64,000 bases of DNA, from the NCBI GenBank assembly GCA_022376465.1, contig JACDTU010000001.1, positions 124,001 to 188,000 on the forward strand, read 5' to 3'. Positions 1 through 11,075 of the stretch are shown one piece after another (the stretch's first letter is position 1; the number at the start of each line of letters is the position of its first letter). The notes beneath the pieces are model-generated. The model searched no databases, was not told where the DNA came from, and saw nothing but the letters and a program-made list of their open reading frames with translations. The DNA is from Cubamyces lactineus (taxonomy: Eukaryota > Basidiomycota > Agaricomycetes > Polyporales > Polyporaceae). Position numbers and translations under genes: made by a program.

Positions 1-2021
1 AAACTCGGCCACGTACGATCAAACAAGGCGCGAATGAGGATTTGGGTGGGAGGGTTCGCAGGATAGGCTGTATATCGATGTCAATATCGATTGCGTGTGA
101 CGAAGAACAGTGCGCTCACCTGGATCAACGTGAAGCACAATGTGGGCGCGGCAACATTGCTGATCCACATACTCGCGAAGCAGGCAACACCCATGAACGC
201 GAGCAGGACGGTGCTCGGGCGCGTGCCGGCCAGACTGAGGACCTTGGTGATGAGGACACGGTCGATGGCGGTCTTGCTGAGCGCGGATGCGATGGTGAAG
301 CCACCAATGAGCAGCATGATTGTTGGCGAGAACATTACTGAAAAAACGTGTTTCGTCGCGGCGGGCGGCTCGAGTGCATCGCCGTCCGGCGAGCGAATGA
401 CGCGCAAAACGACCAGCAACAAGGGGATCAGAGTCGACGTGACGAAGAGCGGGATCGCCTCGGTCGCCCACAGGATTGTCGCGAAGACCAGGATCGCCAG
501 ACATTTGTTCGCTTCCGCGCCCTCCACTACCCGTACGTTCAGCAGCACCAAGAACACTACGACGGCTACTAGCGCATAGAGCAGCTTCCCGGTAAGTTTG
601 ACACGGCCTATGGGTGTTTGGATAGTCAACAATCCGCGCTCGGGCTCCACAATGAGGCTCCCGCCCATGGCAATCATGCCGTTATCGTCGCTCGCGCCCC
701 GACGCGCCTGGCTGATCATCTGGCGCCAGACAGTATCGCGCTCCCATGCGATGTGCTCGCGTTGGTGCAGCTTGAGCTGGCGGCGTGCCTCAACGGTGTC
801 TCCATGCGTGACGCAACGCGCGTAAAGCTCCACAAGCAAAGCAATCTTGCTGCTGAGACGGTCCTTGGTTGCTTGCTGGAACGGCACTGCCTGCTCGACG
901 ACGCCGTGCAGGTAGCGATCCTGGAGGTCGCTCTCAGTCACCTTGTCGTACCTTGAGCAGAGGTCAGTTGTATGCGGTAAAGCATGTGAATAAGCGCATA
1001 CTTCTTCAAGATCTTCCGGAAACCCGCATAGTTGAGCTCAATATATGACCTCAGCGAAGTGGCAAGGACGTATGTTCGCGTAATCTTCCGTTTGAACAAC
1101 AGTTGAGTATCCTGTGCGTAGTTGTTCCGTGCTGTCCACACAGTTTCTGGTTGGGAACTTGTTGAGCCAGTAGAGATCAGGCTATCCTTCAGCTTGTTTG
1201 CCAAAGATTTAGCCCTAACCAACGGGGACCTGCTTGGGCCACGTGAAGTCTGTGGTTGGTCGCCATTGGGTTCTAGTGATGCAATGCTCGCATCCAGGTC
1301 ATGTTCGTCTGAGGAGACACTGTATCTGCGCTTCGCATCTAACTTCAATTTGCTCCCTTGGAGGCGTGCGTTAGCGCGAAGCTCTGGCTTGAGGCAACCA
1401 GGAGAAAGCACACGTACCAGATGGTCCTGACGGGCCGGCGCTACTGATTGAGCGTGAATGTCGTCGTCGCTGGCGTGTCGGCGAGAGAGTACGGTCGCGA
1501 CCTATGACCGGGCTTTGAACATCGAAGTCATCGTCATCCTCGTCCTCGTCAGCGTCTTCCTCATTGTCCATGAAATGGTGCCCAGCATACGGGCCATTCT
1601 GCTCCTGCTGCTCGACCTCTTGTTGCAATGCGGTAACTTCATCGGACAGACGCTGCTCCTCGGATTCGTAGAACAACGTAACCTTCCGTAGCTCGCGGTC
1701 AAGGAGCGGGATGAAGAGTGAGTCGGTACTGGCAGCGTCTGCGCCTATACCGATAAGAGAGGTGCGTTCATTGGCTTCAAGGTCATGGAAGGACTCTTGA
1801 AGCCCAGCTTTCTGCTTCTCAAGCTGGTACACATACTTCTTCAACGCATCATAGCTGCTCCCTATCAGAGGAGATGATGTAGACATCGAATAGATGGCAC
1901 GTACGCAATGTACTCATCCCACCACTCCGCGACTGCGTTAAATTTGAGTGACGAACTGCATATGTTGCCTGTTAGGGCATCTCCACACTGCGCATCGCCT
2001 CCATACACACCTGAACTTCAT
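1..2021 (-). CDS. SPX-domain low-affinity phosphate transporter (PHO87/PHO90/PHO91 type), 3' part outside window
   Basis: Sodium/anion-type phosphate transporter with an N-terminal SPX domain, which in this family binds inositol pyrophosphates and tunes phosphate uptake at the plasma membrane or vacuole. The start is well supported: an 11-nt first exon (2011-2021, MKF-S) splices over a 55-nt intron to an exon from 1955 reading SSLKFNAVAEWWD, the hallmark SPX start. Further SPX motifs follow: YDALKKYVYQLEKQK near 1840, an acidic Asp/Glu stretch near 1530, and SYIELNYAGFRKILKKY near 1020. A 34-nt intron lies near 1383-1416 and another near 960-1000. The membrane part (120-960) carries hydrophobic segments and ends in APTLCFTLIQ; after an intron (68-119) the exon 17-67 reads PILRTLPPKSSFAPCLI, and a donor GTACGT follows at 16. 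About half of the transporter domain lies beyond the left edge. The family call is firm; which PHO paralogue it matches is not resolved. Confidence 0.9.
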
Positions 2022-2428
2022 AGCAAACCGAGCGATATCAAACTGAGGCGCGGCCGGAAGGCCAAGTCGACGAAGTGGGATGTGTTCCTCAATGTTTCCA
2101 GGCTGCTTGAGAGGTCGTGTGTATTCGTTCTAGGTTCCCTTTCCGCACGTCTAGCTGTAGTATGGGGTGCTGAATGGGTTGGCCTGACCAGCTGTTAGGC
2201 AGGTGGAGGAGAGTAGCCAGGAGAGGACGGTGCACACCCACAGTCGACTTGACGAGACCACGGACGGCGGTCGCCCACCCGGCGTGTCCGAGAAAGGCGG
2301 ATCAACTATTTCCCACGAAACCCAATAAGGGGACTACAACCCCGGCTTAGTATGTTCACTCAAGCTTGGAGTGACCGACTACGAGTGGTTATCGACGCCT
2401 ACATATCAGACTTCCGACGAGAAAGTCA
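2022..2428. other. Intergenic spacer
   Basis: Promoter side of the phosphate transporter and 3' flank of the F-box pseudogene. No coding frame or clear TATA box was seen. Confidence 0.5.
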
Positions 2429-4098
2429 CTAAAGCAATCCAATAATATCTCCGTTCATCCCCTTCTCGAGATGCCGAAGATTGAGCTTCGGAAAGAGCTT
2501 GCCGCGAATGAGATGGTATGTGTCGTACGGGATGTCTTCCCTGCAAGCGAGACCCTATAGTTTGTGGTCTACTGGATCCGCCGGCAAGATGGCCACGTCT
2601 TCGGGGCTGAGAACGATGGAAACGACATAGAAAGTAGCCAAGCTCGGGCAGTTGCAATTGGTAGCGAGAGACAACAGGCCGGGCAGACCAGCTATCGAGC
2701 CGGGGAACCCATCACGTCCTCAATCTGCAGCTCAACGAGTGAGGGCCAGGCCTCTGAGAACGCTGTGAGCTCCGCATCCCCAATAGTGACCGGCAACCCC
2801 ATGCAGTGGAGTTTGAAGGAACGCATTTGGCGAAGTTGAAGTAGTGGCTTGAGCGCGGAAAGGAGGGGGTGCGCGTCAGAGGGAGTTCGTTCGTCCGGGT
2901 AATGTATGCCAAACATGAAAAACTCAAGCACCTCCAATGCAGGGAATGCGCGCGCCCAACCCGAACATATTCGACGGAGTCCCTGCATGCCGGGATAGTC
3001 TAAATACTTGACGTTGAGGGATTTCAGCCGGGAGGAAGTGATGATGTCGTATGCAGCGCTGTGCACTCACTCTGGGTAAAGAGGTATGCATAATTCCAGG
3101 AGATTTGGCAGGTCAAGAATTGAAGGCAGAGATGTCCCCGAGTCGTGCTCGATGACAACATCAAGCGTGAGCCTCTCGAGAGAAACGATGCGGGCCAGGC
3201 CCATGAAACTGGAGATATGTGATCGGTGGCCAGGACCGAAGACAGTGAGGTCCCGTAAGGTGGAAGGGTGAAAGCGCGAAAGAACCATGACACACTCGGA
3301 AGGGTCCAAGTCGCCCATGCAGACCGTAAGATGAGAGAGGCAGAATGCCTGCTGGCAGATCTTTTCGATAGTCGAGGAGAGGAGCGGCACCCAGGTCGAT
3401 GCATTTGGCAGCTTGACATCCATGTAGCAGGCGTAACAGCATTGGAGCAAGAGTTGCTGTAGCGTCGGGGACACAAAGTGCATGATCCCAGGAAATTCTG
3501 TTCGGGGCGATACAACTGCCCAATGGAGGATGCGAATGTTAGGGAAGATCGGCTGGTCACCGAACAAAGTCTTCATGGACGACCAGCTTTCCGGTGTGAA
3601 TTCCTGGCACCTATAGGCAGCTGGAGTTGCGAGATAGAGTATCCGAACAAAACTGGCATACTTTCGTAGCCGTTTCCACTCATGCGACGGGATATGGTAG
3701 TCGGGGAGATGCTAGCTGTACCGTAAGCATCACCAGTATTTTGACATTCAAAGAGAATCTCTTACGTAGATGTCGCGCGGGTCCCAACCGAAGGGTTGTT
3801 CAACGCCCTCTCGTACCTTAGTGAAGGATGATAGGAGGCTGAAAAACGGCACGAGGCTCTCCAGCTGACGCCATAGCACGCGAAGGGCAGGTTCATAGAA
3901 TACTTTGCATACACGTGCCGCACTCGCGAGGCTGCGCCGCCTCTCGGATTCCACATCATCACCTGCAGACCAGACGTAGCCTGCAGTACGGTAGTTGGTT
4001 GTTGCCGCCAGTGAGTAGCCGTGAACGAGCTCGTAGTCGAACCACTGGAAGATCTCGTCGACGATGTCGATATTCGCTAGCGCGTGGAGTCTGGCCAT
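2429..4098 (-). pseudogene. F-box/LRR-like protein, decayed tandem copy
   Basis: Paralogue of the F-box gene just upstream on the same strand. Exon 1 (3766-4098) gives an F-box-like helix (DIVDEIFQWFDYE) and the shared ARVCKxFxEPALRVLWRQLESL block. Exon 2 starts at 3711 with HLPD...HEWKRLRKYA. Compared with the intact neighbour, three lesions interrupt the frame: an in-frame TGA at 3067-3069 (after IPLYPE), a one-base frameshift near 2690-2705 just before GSIAGLPGLL, and an in-frame TAG at 2555-2557. Beyond the last stop the homologous C-terminus (YHLIRGKLFPKLNLRHLE) can still be read to a TAG at 2429. No plausible intron removes these lesions. F-box proteins normally present substrates to an SCF ubiquitin ligase; this copy should no longer make a full protein. 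A shortened product from the first two thirds is not excluded. Confidence 0.8.
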
Positions 4099-4395
4099 GC
4101 TAAGAATTTAACACGGAGTTCGATGCGGATGAGCTTGAGGGGGTCTCAGGGGAAGTGAAGTATGGCGCAGCTGGTAAGCAGTCCGTGGTCGTTGCCTGCG
4201 AGATATATCACGGTATAACCATAAGATGTGAATGATTCGAAGCGACATCGATGAGTCACGGATCGGTTTATTCACACGCACAGCTTTCCCTCGGTACAGG
4301 TCCCAAGATACCAGAAACTGTATGTTCAAACGGCGCTCGTAGTTATCGGCCACACACGAAATCCCGAACATCTACTACTAACATCGCTGCTACTG

Positions 4396-6052
4396 TCAAG
4401 CGTAATAGGATCCACCTTCCCCGTCGCTCCCATGAAGCTGCAGGTTGATGTGCGGGAAGAGACTGTCCCGAACGAGACGGTACACATTGGGCGCAATGCC
4501 CCGGATCACCCGGAGTTCCTTCAATGGGTGGTTCACCGGGCTAGCGGGCAACAGGGACACATCCTCGGGGCGGTGGACGATACTGTTGACACCGAGCATG
4601 GTCAGGCTAGGACAGTTTGTAGCGAGGGACAGGAGGCCGGGGAGGCCTGCGGTCGACCCAGCGCAGTAGTTTGGGGTAAACATGCCACTGATGTACAGCT
4701 CCTTGAGCGACGGCCAGGCTTCCGCAATGGCTGTAAGGTCGGCGTCCTCGATAGTGAGCGGCGTGCTCACGGTATGTAGGGTGAAGGTACGCATGTGGTG
4801 GAGATCGAGCAAGGGGGTGATTGCGGCCAGTAGAGAGCGCGTCGGCACCCCGTACTGCGACTCGGTTGGGGTGAGCCACAAGCTCAGGACCTCCAGGTTG
4901 GGGAACGAGCGCGCCCAAGCCGAACAGACGTGGCGAAGGTAGGTAACGCTGGAGTATTCCATATGATCGATATGGAGTGATTGAAGACGGGTGGAAGCGA
5001 TTACGTTGTACGCAGGACAGCTCTCCCGATGGATGGGAAAGCGGAGATGCTTGAGGTTTGGAAGATCAAGGGCAGGAGGAAGAGAGGTTCCCGAACTGCA
5101 GTCGACGGGGACGCTGATCGTAAGCTTCTCAAGGCCGACGAAACCCGCTAGGTCAACGAAGCTAGGGAGACTCAGTGGAGGCGTTTCATATTGGCCATAT
5201 AGCGTGAAACCGCGAAAGGTCGGGGGATGGTAGAGTGAGAGCGTCGTGACGAGCTCGCACGCGTTCAGTTGGCCCATACAAGTCATCAATTGAGATAGGC
5301 TGATTGCCCGTTCGCAGATAGTCTTGATCGTCCCAGGTAGGAGAGCTTGCCATCTCGGACCATACTCCAGAAACCGTTGGTGAGGGTGTGTGCAGCAGCT
5401 AAGCAGTAGCAAGTCCACTGTCGGGGAAAGGAAGTGCGTGATACCGGGAAGCTCCGTGTCTGGCCATTCTGCGCCCCATTGCAAGACGCGAAGGTTGGGA
5501 AGTATAGGGCGGTCTCCGAACAGGATTCTCATGGATGTCCAGCTTTCTGCTGTGAGGTCCCGTGGTTTGAGCGCAGGTGGGCTCGAGTGATAGAGTATCC
5601 GAACGTAAGCGGCATATTTACGTAGCCGTTTCCATTCGTACGAAGATAGGTGATCAGGAAGATGCTAGTGACCATAACGGCGAGCGTATCAGATTTAGAC
5701 GGCATGTGACAGTGACAGAAAAACTTACAAAGATATCCCGAGGGGTCCATCCGAAGGGCTGTTCGACGTTCTCTTGCACCTTCTTACAGGATGGAAGGAA
5801 AATGAACAAGGGCATCAGGCTTTCGAGTTGACGCCATAATACGCGTAGTGCAGGCTCTTGAAAATCCTTGCATACACGCGCTGCATTCGCGAGGCTCTTC
5901 CGCCTTACGATCTCTGCATCCGTGGAAGTGTCGTAGCCAGTACGGGTAATGGTATCAACAAGCGAGTGGCCATGGGTATGTTCGTAGTCGAACCATTGGA
6001 AAATCTCGTCGAGGATGTCGGTGCTAGAGAAGACGGACGGCTGTGGAGCCAT
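4396..6052 (-). CDS. F-box/LRR-like protein, intact copy
   Basis: Two-exon gene. Exon 1 (5729-6052, 108 codons) starts MAPQPSVFSSTDILDEIFQW, an F-box-like region, and continues with a helical block ARVCKDFQEPALRVLWRQLES. A 64-nt intron (5665-5728, GTAAGT...CTAG, phase 0) leads to exon 2 (4396-5664), which starts HLPDHLSSYEWKRLRKYA and runs without interruption to the stop. The roughly 530-residue protein has leucine-rich, irregular repeats (for example LRVLQWG, LEKLTISV, LQSLHIDHM, LEVLSLWL), as expected for an F-box substrate-recognition subunit of an SCF ubiquitin ligase. It is a tandem paralogue of the broken copy downstream. The F-box itself is divergent, so SKP1 binding is inferred rather than shown. 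Target unknown. Confidence 0.78.
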
Positions 6053-6490
6053 GATAGGGCTGAATGAGCTGCTGCAATAATGAGTATGCCAGTGAGATGT
6101 AGAGGCTTTTCTTGGGGATGGCCGACAGCTTCTCAGGCAGCGAAACATTGCGGCTGTGATTGATATACACTTGCCCGCAATACCATGATGACCAACCGGA
6201 CGCGCTTTGCGCGATTTGCTGTCGATTATGCACAGCCAGCTACTTATGCGGGTGTTGAGTTGAAACAGGCTACACGCGACGGAAGGTGGGAACGTACGTA
6301 TGTCCGGACGGCTGCGGTGTTCCCGGACATCAACGGATATCAGTTCAAAGAGAATCCAGGCCACTGTTGCGTGAGCTAGGAGGAGCATGTACGTTGCATT
6401 TCCCCAAACTTACACGCGACCACCGTCCCCAGGCCGTGTAAGTCGGCCTGTAATGGCCTTGACCTTACGTTCACGGAGCGATAATCAAAA
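6053..6490. other. Intergenic spacer upstream of the F-box gene
   Basis: Open frames here are short and have no coding character. The stretch holds the 5' flank of the F-box gene; no other feature was recognised. Confidence 0.4.
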
Positions 6491-6675
6491 TTAACACACA
6501 GCACAGCCGCCGCTCTCTTGAACTTGTAGGACGAGTTTAGGGAGGGTCTTGTCGCGACCGAGGTGATGAAGCTCCTTGGTCGAGGCCGTACGCAATTTGT
6601 AGCCTTCGTAGATTGTATTCGACCGGGGGTTCTGGGAATGCACAACAGCTTCGCCCAGCCTCATGGCAACGAGAG
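6491..6675 (-). CDS. Possible last exon or small gene ending in a CaaX box (CAVC)
   Basis: After a good splice acceptor (TTTGCAG at 6676) the frame stays open for about 60 codons and ends in GGCAVC followed by TAA (6491-6493). A Cys-Ala-Val-Cys terminus fits the CaaX farnesylation signature of membrane-anchored proteins and of basidiomycete pheromone precursors. The preceding sequence (YEGYKLRTAST, then HHLGRDKTLPKLVLQVQ) is well formed and charged but I do not recognise the family. An internal ATG at 6664 would give a 57-residue protein; otherwise this is the last exon of a gene whose upstream exons I could not assign. No STE3-type receptor or homeodomain gene was seen nearby, so a mating role is only a thought. 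Confidence 0.35.
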
Positions 6676-7186
6676 CTGCAAAGGTACATGATGTTAATAT
6701 GATGAGTGGCTAGGACTCCTAGGCCGGGGTATATCGGTACCCCTTCATGCTGCTCAGCCGGCTGGTACAAAGAACGGAACCTTTCGCTGTACAGATGCTG
6801 GTAGGGTGTCAGTGTTCGGTTACTCGCAAGACTCGAGACGGCGTACGAGTAGGCTGAGACAATCCATCAAATGAATAGGTCGTGCGCAACGCAAGATCCT
6901 TCCAAGGTGAATACACACGCGAGCATGAAATGAGAGCTAATGAGCCAATGCAGCGTCGTATGTAACGTCGTGAGGGACAACACATATATTGACCTGGAGA
7001 TTAGCAAGTGAATGGCTATCCGGCGTCATATAAGATATTGAGGCAAAAAATCAAGGGTCAAAGAAGGGGCTATGAGCGAAAGCGAAATTGTCCGGGGGTA
7101 AACCAAAATCTCCGAATCATAACTTCAATACTGAGTTACTAGCGTTAGTGTCATGGAAAGGTACGGAGATAGACGTGACCGCGTAC
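6676..7186. other. Spacer, unresolved
   Basis: AT-richer stretch with no frame I trust. It may contain upstream exons of the CaaX-ending gene and the last exon of the membrane protein gene that starts at 7655. Confidence 0.3.
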
Positions 7187-7655
7187 CTTCACAGAAGGGG
7201 CAGCACCTCGTACACGCACACGACCGTCCTTCAGCCGCTCGGTGATGATAGGGCTCGCTGCTGGCCTGAACTTGTACTCCTTCGAGTACCTACACGTTCA
7301 CCCACAAGAGCGCGCCGGACATACGTCTCAGTCATCATCGACCTACGTGTATACATATTATCAGCAAATGCAGTAAGACGCACCTGGAAGCATGAACAAC
7401 CTTGGGCTGCTGCGACTGTGACGTCGCAACCCGCAGCTTGAGCCCCAGCCAAAGGAGGGCGATCATGAAAACGATGAGCGCGACCCGTTTCCACACAGAC
7501 GGTGTGGGTGGGTTAAAGCGAGGGTCCTCTTCGAGCCTGCGGTGTAGTTCATGGATATCGCTCGTGGGCTCGTCGCGACTTGTGCGGCGCTTGAGGTCCG
7601 AGGAGGGAGTGGGGCTAGTGGGCAGCCTCTCGTAATGGTAGGAAGAGGACGCCAT
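7187..7655 (-). CDS. Small single-pass membrane protein, hypothetical
   Basis: Exon 1 (7384-7655) starts MASSSYHYERLPTSP, is polar and charged for about 48 residues (DIHELHRRLEEDPRFNPP), then has one hydrophobic segment, VALIVFMIALLWLGLKLR. Donor GTGCGT joins an acceptor at 7290 (CGTGTAG), giving exon 2 (7187-7289) that reads YSKEYKFRPAASPIITERLK and a basic tail RVRVRGAAP. A donor GTACGC follows, so a short last exon near 7000-7100 is possible and the stop was not fixed. The hydrophobic segment lies roughly mid-protein. With no signal peptide, a single-pass endomembrane protein is the simplest reading. Function unknown; the frame is supported by consistent splice phases. Confidence 0.55.
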
Positions 7656-8207
7656 GTTGCGACTCCTCGAGGGTGCAAATCAATATCAAAGTATAGATTA
7701 GAGTGAGAGCACGAGCGACAAAGGAGGGTCTGAAGCGTGAGCGCGAGGGAAACCAAGAAGCAGCAGTGATGCGAGTTCAAGTTGTATGCCAATGCCGTCG
7801 TCTTCCCCGCGCAGTCGGTGGCAACGGGCGCTTCCATGAAGTGCGGCACCAATTGCGGCAAGTGCTGTAGTTCAGTCGAATTCTCCAGAACATCGCTAAA
7901 CACTGCCTCAAGCTCTATAGATCATGTTTTCTGTAGCATCTCATCCGGAGTTTAGCCCTGAATGTCTTCTGTAGGGTTTGAGTGCACCTGGAGTGGACGG
8001 ATTGTTTGCTAGCATCAGTTACTGATAAGTCCTGCTAGTACCATGCGACGAACAAGCACGTGCGACAAACGCGACATTTAATAGCATCACCGGGAACTTG
8101 GCATTCATGAAAGGACCATGTACACGCTATCCGTACGAGATACCAGGGGGATACGATCGGAGACCATACAAACGAGTACCAGTCCAAAGAGTATCATCAG
8201 TCGCGAC
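7656..8207. other. Intergenic spacer
   Basis: Between the start of the small membrane protein gene and the stop of the next minus-strand gene. No coding frame recognised. Confidence 0.4.
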
Positions 8208-9166
8208 TTAGATTTCGATGTTGATGACGAGGTTGACAGCGTTGGAGCCCAGCTTTTCCAACACCGCCTCCCTGACCTGCGAATACACATCCTCGTCCAA
8301 AACCATGGTCTGAGAGCCTAACGAGTTGTCGTGAGTCATATATCCGGATGTGCGAAAGGGCATACATAAATACCAGCGTAGAAGGAAACACTCTGCTTGC
8401 CGAAGGTGTAGAACAGGACACGGTCGATATTCTCCGACGCGCTGTAGGTGTAGACACCGATCTTGAACACCGCATTGCCCTTAGAGTTGCTGCGAGAGAA
8501 CGTCAGTATCTGAGGATTGATAAATCGCGGCACGACCGGACTGACCTTGCAACACCGAGCTGGAAGTTGGCCTCGTTGAAGCTTTTGGCCTGGGAGTCAA
8601 ACAGCTTGACCTGGTCACCGTTCTTGACATCCTTGAGAGACTCGATCATGGTCTCGAACAAGCCAAACTCGGCGTCCGTGAGGTAAGTCGCAGCCAGCTT
8701 CAGGAGCAGCTTATCAACCGAGCCGTACGAGCTCGCGTCGCTCTGCGCGCCAAGGCTGTGGCAGCGGTCAGTTCCGCGGAAATCAACTGTATGCTGGGTC
8801 TACTCAACCTGAAGCCCTCAACGACCCAGCCGACAGTCTCGAGGACAGTCTTGTAGTAGTCGTACCACTCGGTCGTCTGCTTCTGGCGGTCGTACTTCTT
8901 GTTGGCGGCAAGCTGGGCCAGGAGGGTGGAGTTGAGGACATCGGACTGTCATGGGATTGTGTGGGTTAGCTTCTGCGGAGAGATGAACACGAGAAGTAAC
9001 CAACCCTCATTCCGAGGGGAAGGTCCCCGACGAAGGAAACGGAGGAGCCGGCATCGACTGAAGCACTAGGCTGGTCATCGGCGACGGCGCGCAGGGCAGG
9101 GTGGATCGGAGTGCCCGTCTCGAGGTTCTTGATAAAAGCGAGGCGATCGGCGGCGGTGCGAGGCAT
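8208..9166 (-). CDS. Uncharacterised protein, member 1 of a divergent paralogous pair
   Basis: Multi-exon gene starting MPRTAADRLAFIKNLETGTP at 9166 and ending ...NLVINIEI, TAA at 8208-8210. Recognisable exon readings in order: SDVLNSTLLAQLAANKKYD, EWYDYYKTVLETVGWVVEGF, SVDKLLLKLAATYLTDAEF, an amphipathic stretch FGLFETMIESLKDVKNGDQ, then KGNAVFKIGVYTYSASENID and a final exon VLDEDVYSQVREAVLEKLG. The first half looks mostly helical and the C-terminal third contains beta-like runs (VLFYTFGKQSVSFYAG). There is no signal peptide or membrane segment, so it is probably cytosolic. The plus-strand gene at 9912 follows the same order of motifs (SDVL.STL.AQ.AA.K, GWVV, a C-terminal Y.RVR..I..KL), so the two are paralogues in divergent orientation. 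I cannot name the family. Confidence 0.65.
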
Positions 9167-9352
9167 GTTGAAGATGAGATGTACACTGAGCTGGCTGAGT
9201 TGCGAGTGTGTCTGCCTTATCCTCTCAGCGTTGTTACGGCTTTTATACCTCCAACAAACCAAGAGCGCTACGATCTATTCGTCATTCGTGAAGTGGTTTG
9301 CGTACGTCTTGTGAGGCTGCCTCCGCCTCCTGTGCTGCAATACCTCGTTCCG

Positions 9353-9438
9353 TGCCATCGGAGGGATTCGAACACCAGTAGTTGGAAGTGGCGAGTCGGA
9401 ACTGTCACCAACTGCCATCGCCACTGAGCTCGAGTAGC
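9353..9438 (-). tRNA. Degenerate tRNA-like sequence (possible tRNA pseudogene)
   Basis: Read on the minus strand, an A-box-like GAGCTCAGTGG and a B-box GTTCGAATC are present at tRNA spacing. A perfect 5-bp anticodon-type stem (GTTGG/CCAAC) encloses a 22-nt loop, the size of a 7-nt loop plus a 15-nt intron. The acceptor stem pairs only in part (GCTACTC with CGATGGC, discriminator A), the T stem has two mismatches, and U33 is missing. A functional tRNA is therefore unlikely and no isotype is given. Chance similarity remains possible. Confidence 0.22.
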
Positions 9439-9911
9439 TGAAAGTCCGGAAAATACACCTTCGACCGGTCGGAAATACGTGCAAGCGCACGACACGCGTG
9501 AGAGGCCCTGTTTCATATTCCTGCCCGCGATGTCTAGGAGCACCGGGCATCGATGGCTGGATTTTCGCTAAGTCGTACATCCCCGAGAGCGTCGAGACCA
9601 CATTTGTGCGCAAGCCGCACGGCATGCAGAAGCGCCATACGTTGATTGCCGCCGGTGTAGCAACGGTAATATGGCTGCTGTGTCCGGAAGAAGTTCCACA
9701 GCGGTGCACTAGTCGAGTTCCCCCGACCCAAACATATGTCAGATCGACCGGGGATTCGCAAGCTGTCAAGGGTAGGGAATCACCGATTGTCACGAGAGTG
9801 TGTCGTGGGAGATTAACACAGCAAACGTTTTGTTCTTGTGGATCAGGCCTCCGCTCAGAGGACTCCAGTCGCAACTGCCCCGCGCCCCGCAAGTTCTGAC
9901 ATTGTGTCGCC
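9439..9911. other. Divergent promoter region between the paralogous pair
   Basis: Together with 9167-9352 this separates the divergent starts at 9166 and 9912. No convincing coding frame; no clear TATA box. Confidence 0.4.
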
Positions 9912-10822
9912 ATGTCTGCCTTCGAGAAAGAGAACACCATCACTACCACCAGCGACTCTGCGGTCGCCGCCCGCGCCATAGTGTGGGCTGGCGGACTCAC
10001 TGAGCAGCAGAAGGCATGATCCTCTCTCCCGTTGTAACCGTCAACGCTTACCTTGGTCTACATCGCAGAGCGACGTCCTCGAGTCGACGCTGTTCGCACA
10101 GGCTGCTGCTGACAAGCAACACCCTCCCAAGTCCGAGGGCGACACGCTGCAATGGTACAAGACGTACCAAGACACCCTTGGCTCGATCGGCTGGGTCGTC
10201 CAGGCGTCGGCGTGAGTTATTCATGGGTGTTGACAATGTGAAAGCAGGTACTGACTTAACCAGCTTCACCGAGGCGGACTATAACCAGACCGGAGGATCG
10301 GTCGACGACGCGGTCATGCAGACGCTCGCCACGGACTCCACCGTGGATAAGGCTCTTTACGCCTCCGTCGCGAGGGCACTGCTGTCTTACTCGCGTGCGG
10401 GAGACAACTCCGATGCGGCGAAGGTCTTCAACGAGTCCTCTATTGCGTCGACCTCCGAATTTGCGAGCTTCCAAATCGCAGTCGCGTCGTGCGTGGCCTC
10501 TGTTCTATACTGTCGAGGACAAATCGCACTCACCGCACCACTGCAGCTCGAATGGTGCGGACGTACTCCTTACCCTTTACGCCTTCTTCTATTCGTCTAG
10601 CGAGACCGTCAAGAATACTCTGTGGTACACGTGGACGGACGAGATGTTGTCTATTAAGACCTGTGAGTCTGGCATAGATTGACGCGAACAGTGCACTGAC
10701 CTGTAACAGCGAAACTCCAGATGACCCTGAACCCGGGTATATACGGACGAGTAAGAGCTTTGATCCACGACAAGCTTCGCGCCGCGAACAAGCTGGATCT
10801 CATAGTCCCGCTGTGTGAGTGA
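9912..10822 (+). CDS. Uncharacterised protein, member 2 of the divergent paralogous pair
   Basis: Starts MSAFEKENTITTTSDSAVAA at 9912. Later exons read SDVLESTLFAQAAADKQH, GDTLQWYKTYQDTLGSIGW, then a long exon (10265 on) SVDDAVMQTLATDSTVDKA and LYASVARALLSYSRAGDN, and a beta-rich part GADVLLTLYAFFYSSSETV. The last exon reads TLNPGIYGRVRALIHDKLR and can end at TGA 10820-10822, although a donor-like GTGAGT overlaps the stop. Motif order, exon order and approximate size match the divergently transcribed gene at 8208-9166, so both come from one duplication. No signal peptide or membrane segment is visible. Function unknown. Confidence 0.65.
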
Positions 10823-11075
10823 AGGCTTCTGCGCAGGTTTGATCTTGTTCTGATCCGCAAGGCTGTAGAGGAGCGTTAGGGAATTCCACAGAGCATCGCT
10901 GCCATCTTGCTACTGTGCATGTCTGATCAAACCAGTATTCACAACCGTGTAGGTTGGTAGTCGGCGCGGCTCCCAACCTGGATATGTAACTCCATTACCG
11001 TGATTGTATATATAGCCATGGCCCCAGAGCAAAGGTCCGAACATGTAAGACTAGAATGTGCGGAGAATACGTCTG

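Noticed and set aside
81..941. Treating the 286-residue open frame as a complete gene
   Set aside because: It is an internal exon of the SPX phosphate transporter; splice sites and motifs continue on both sides.
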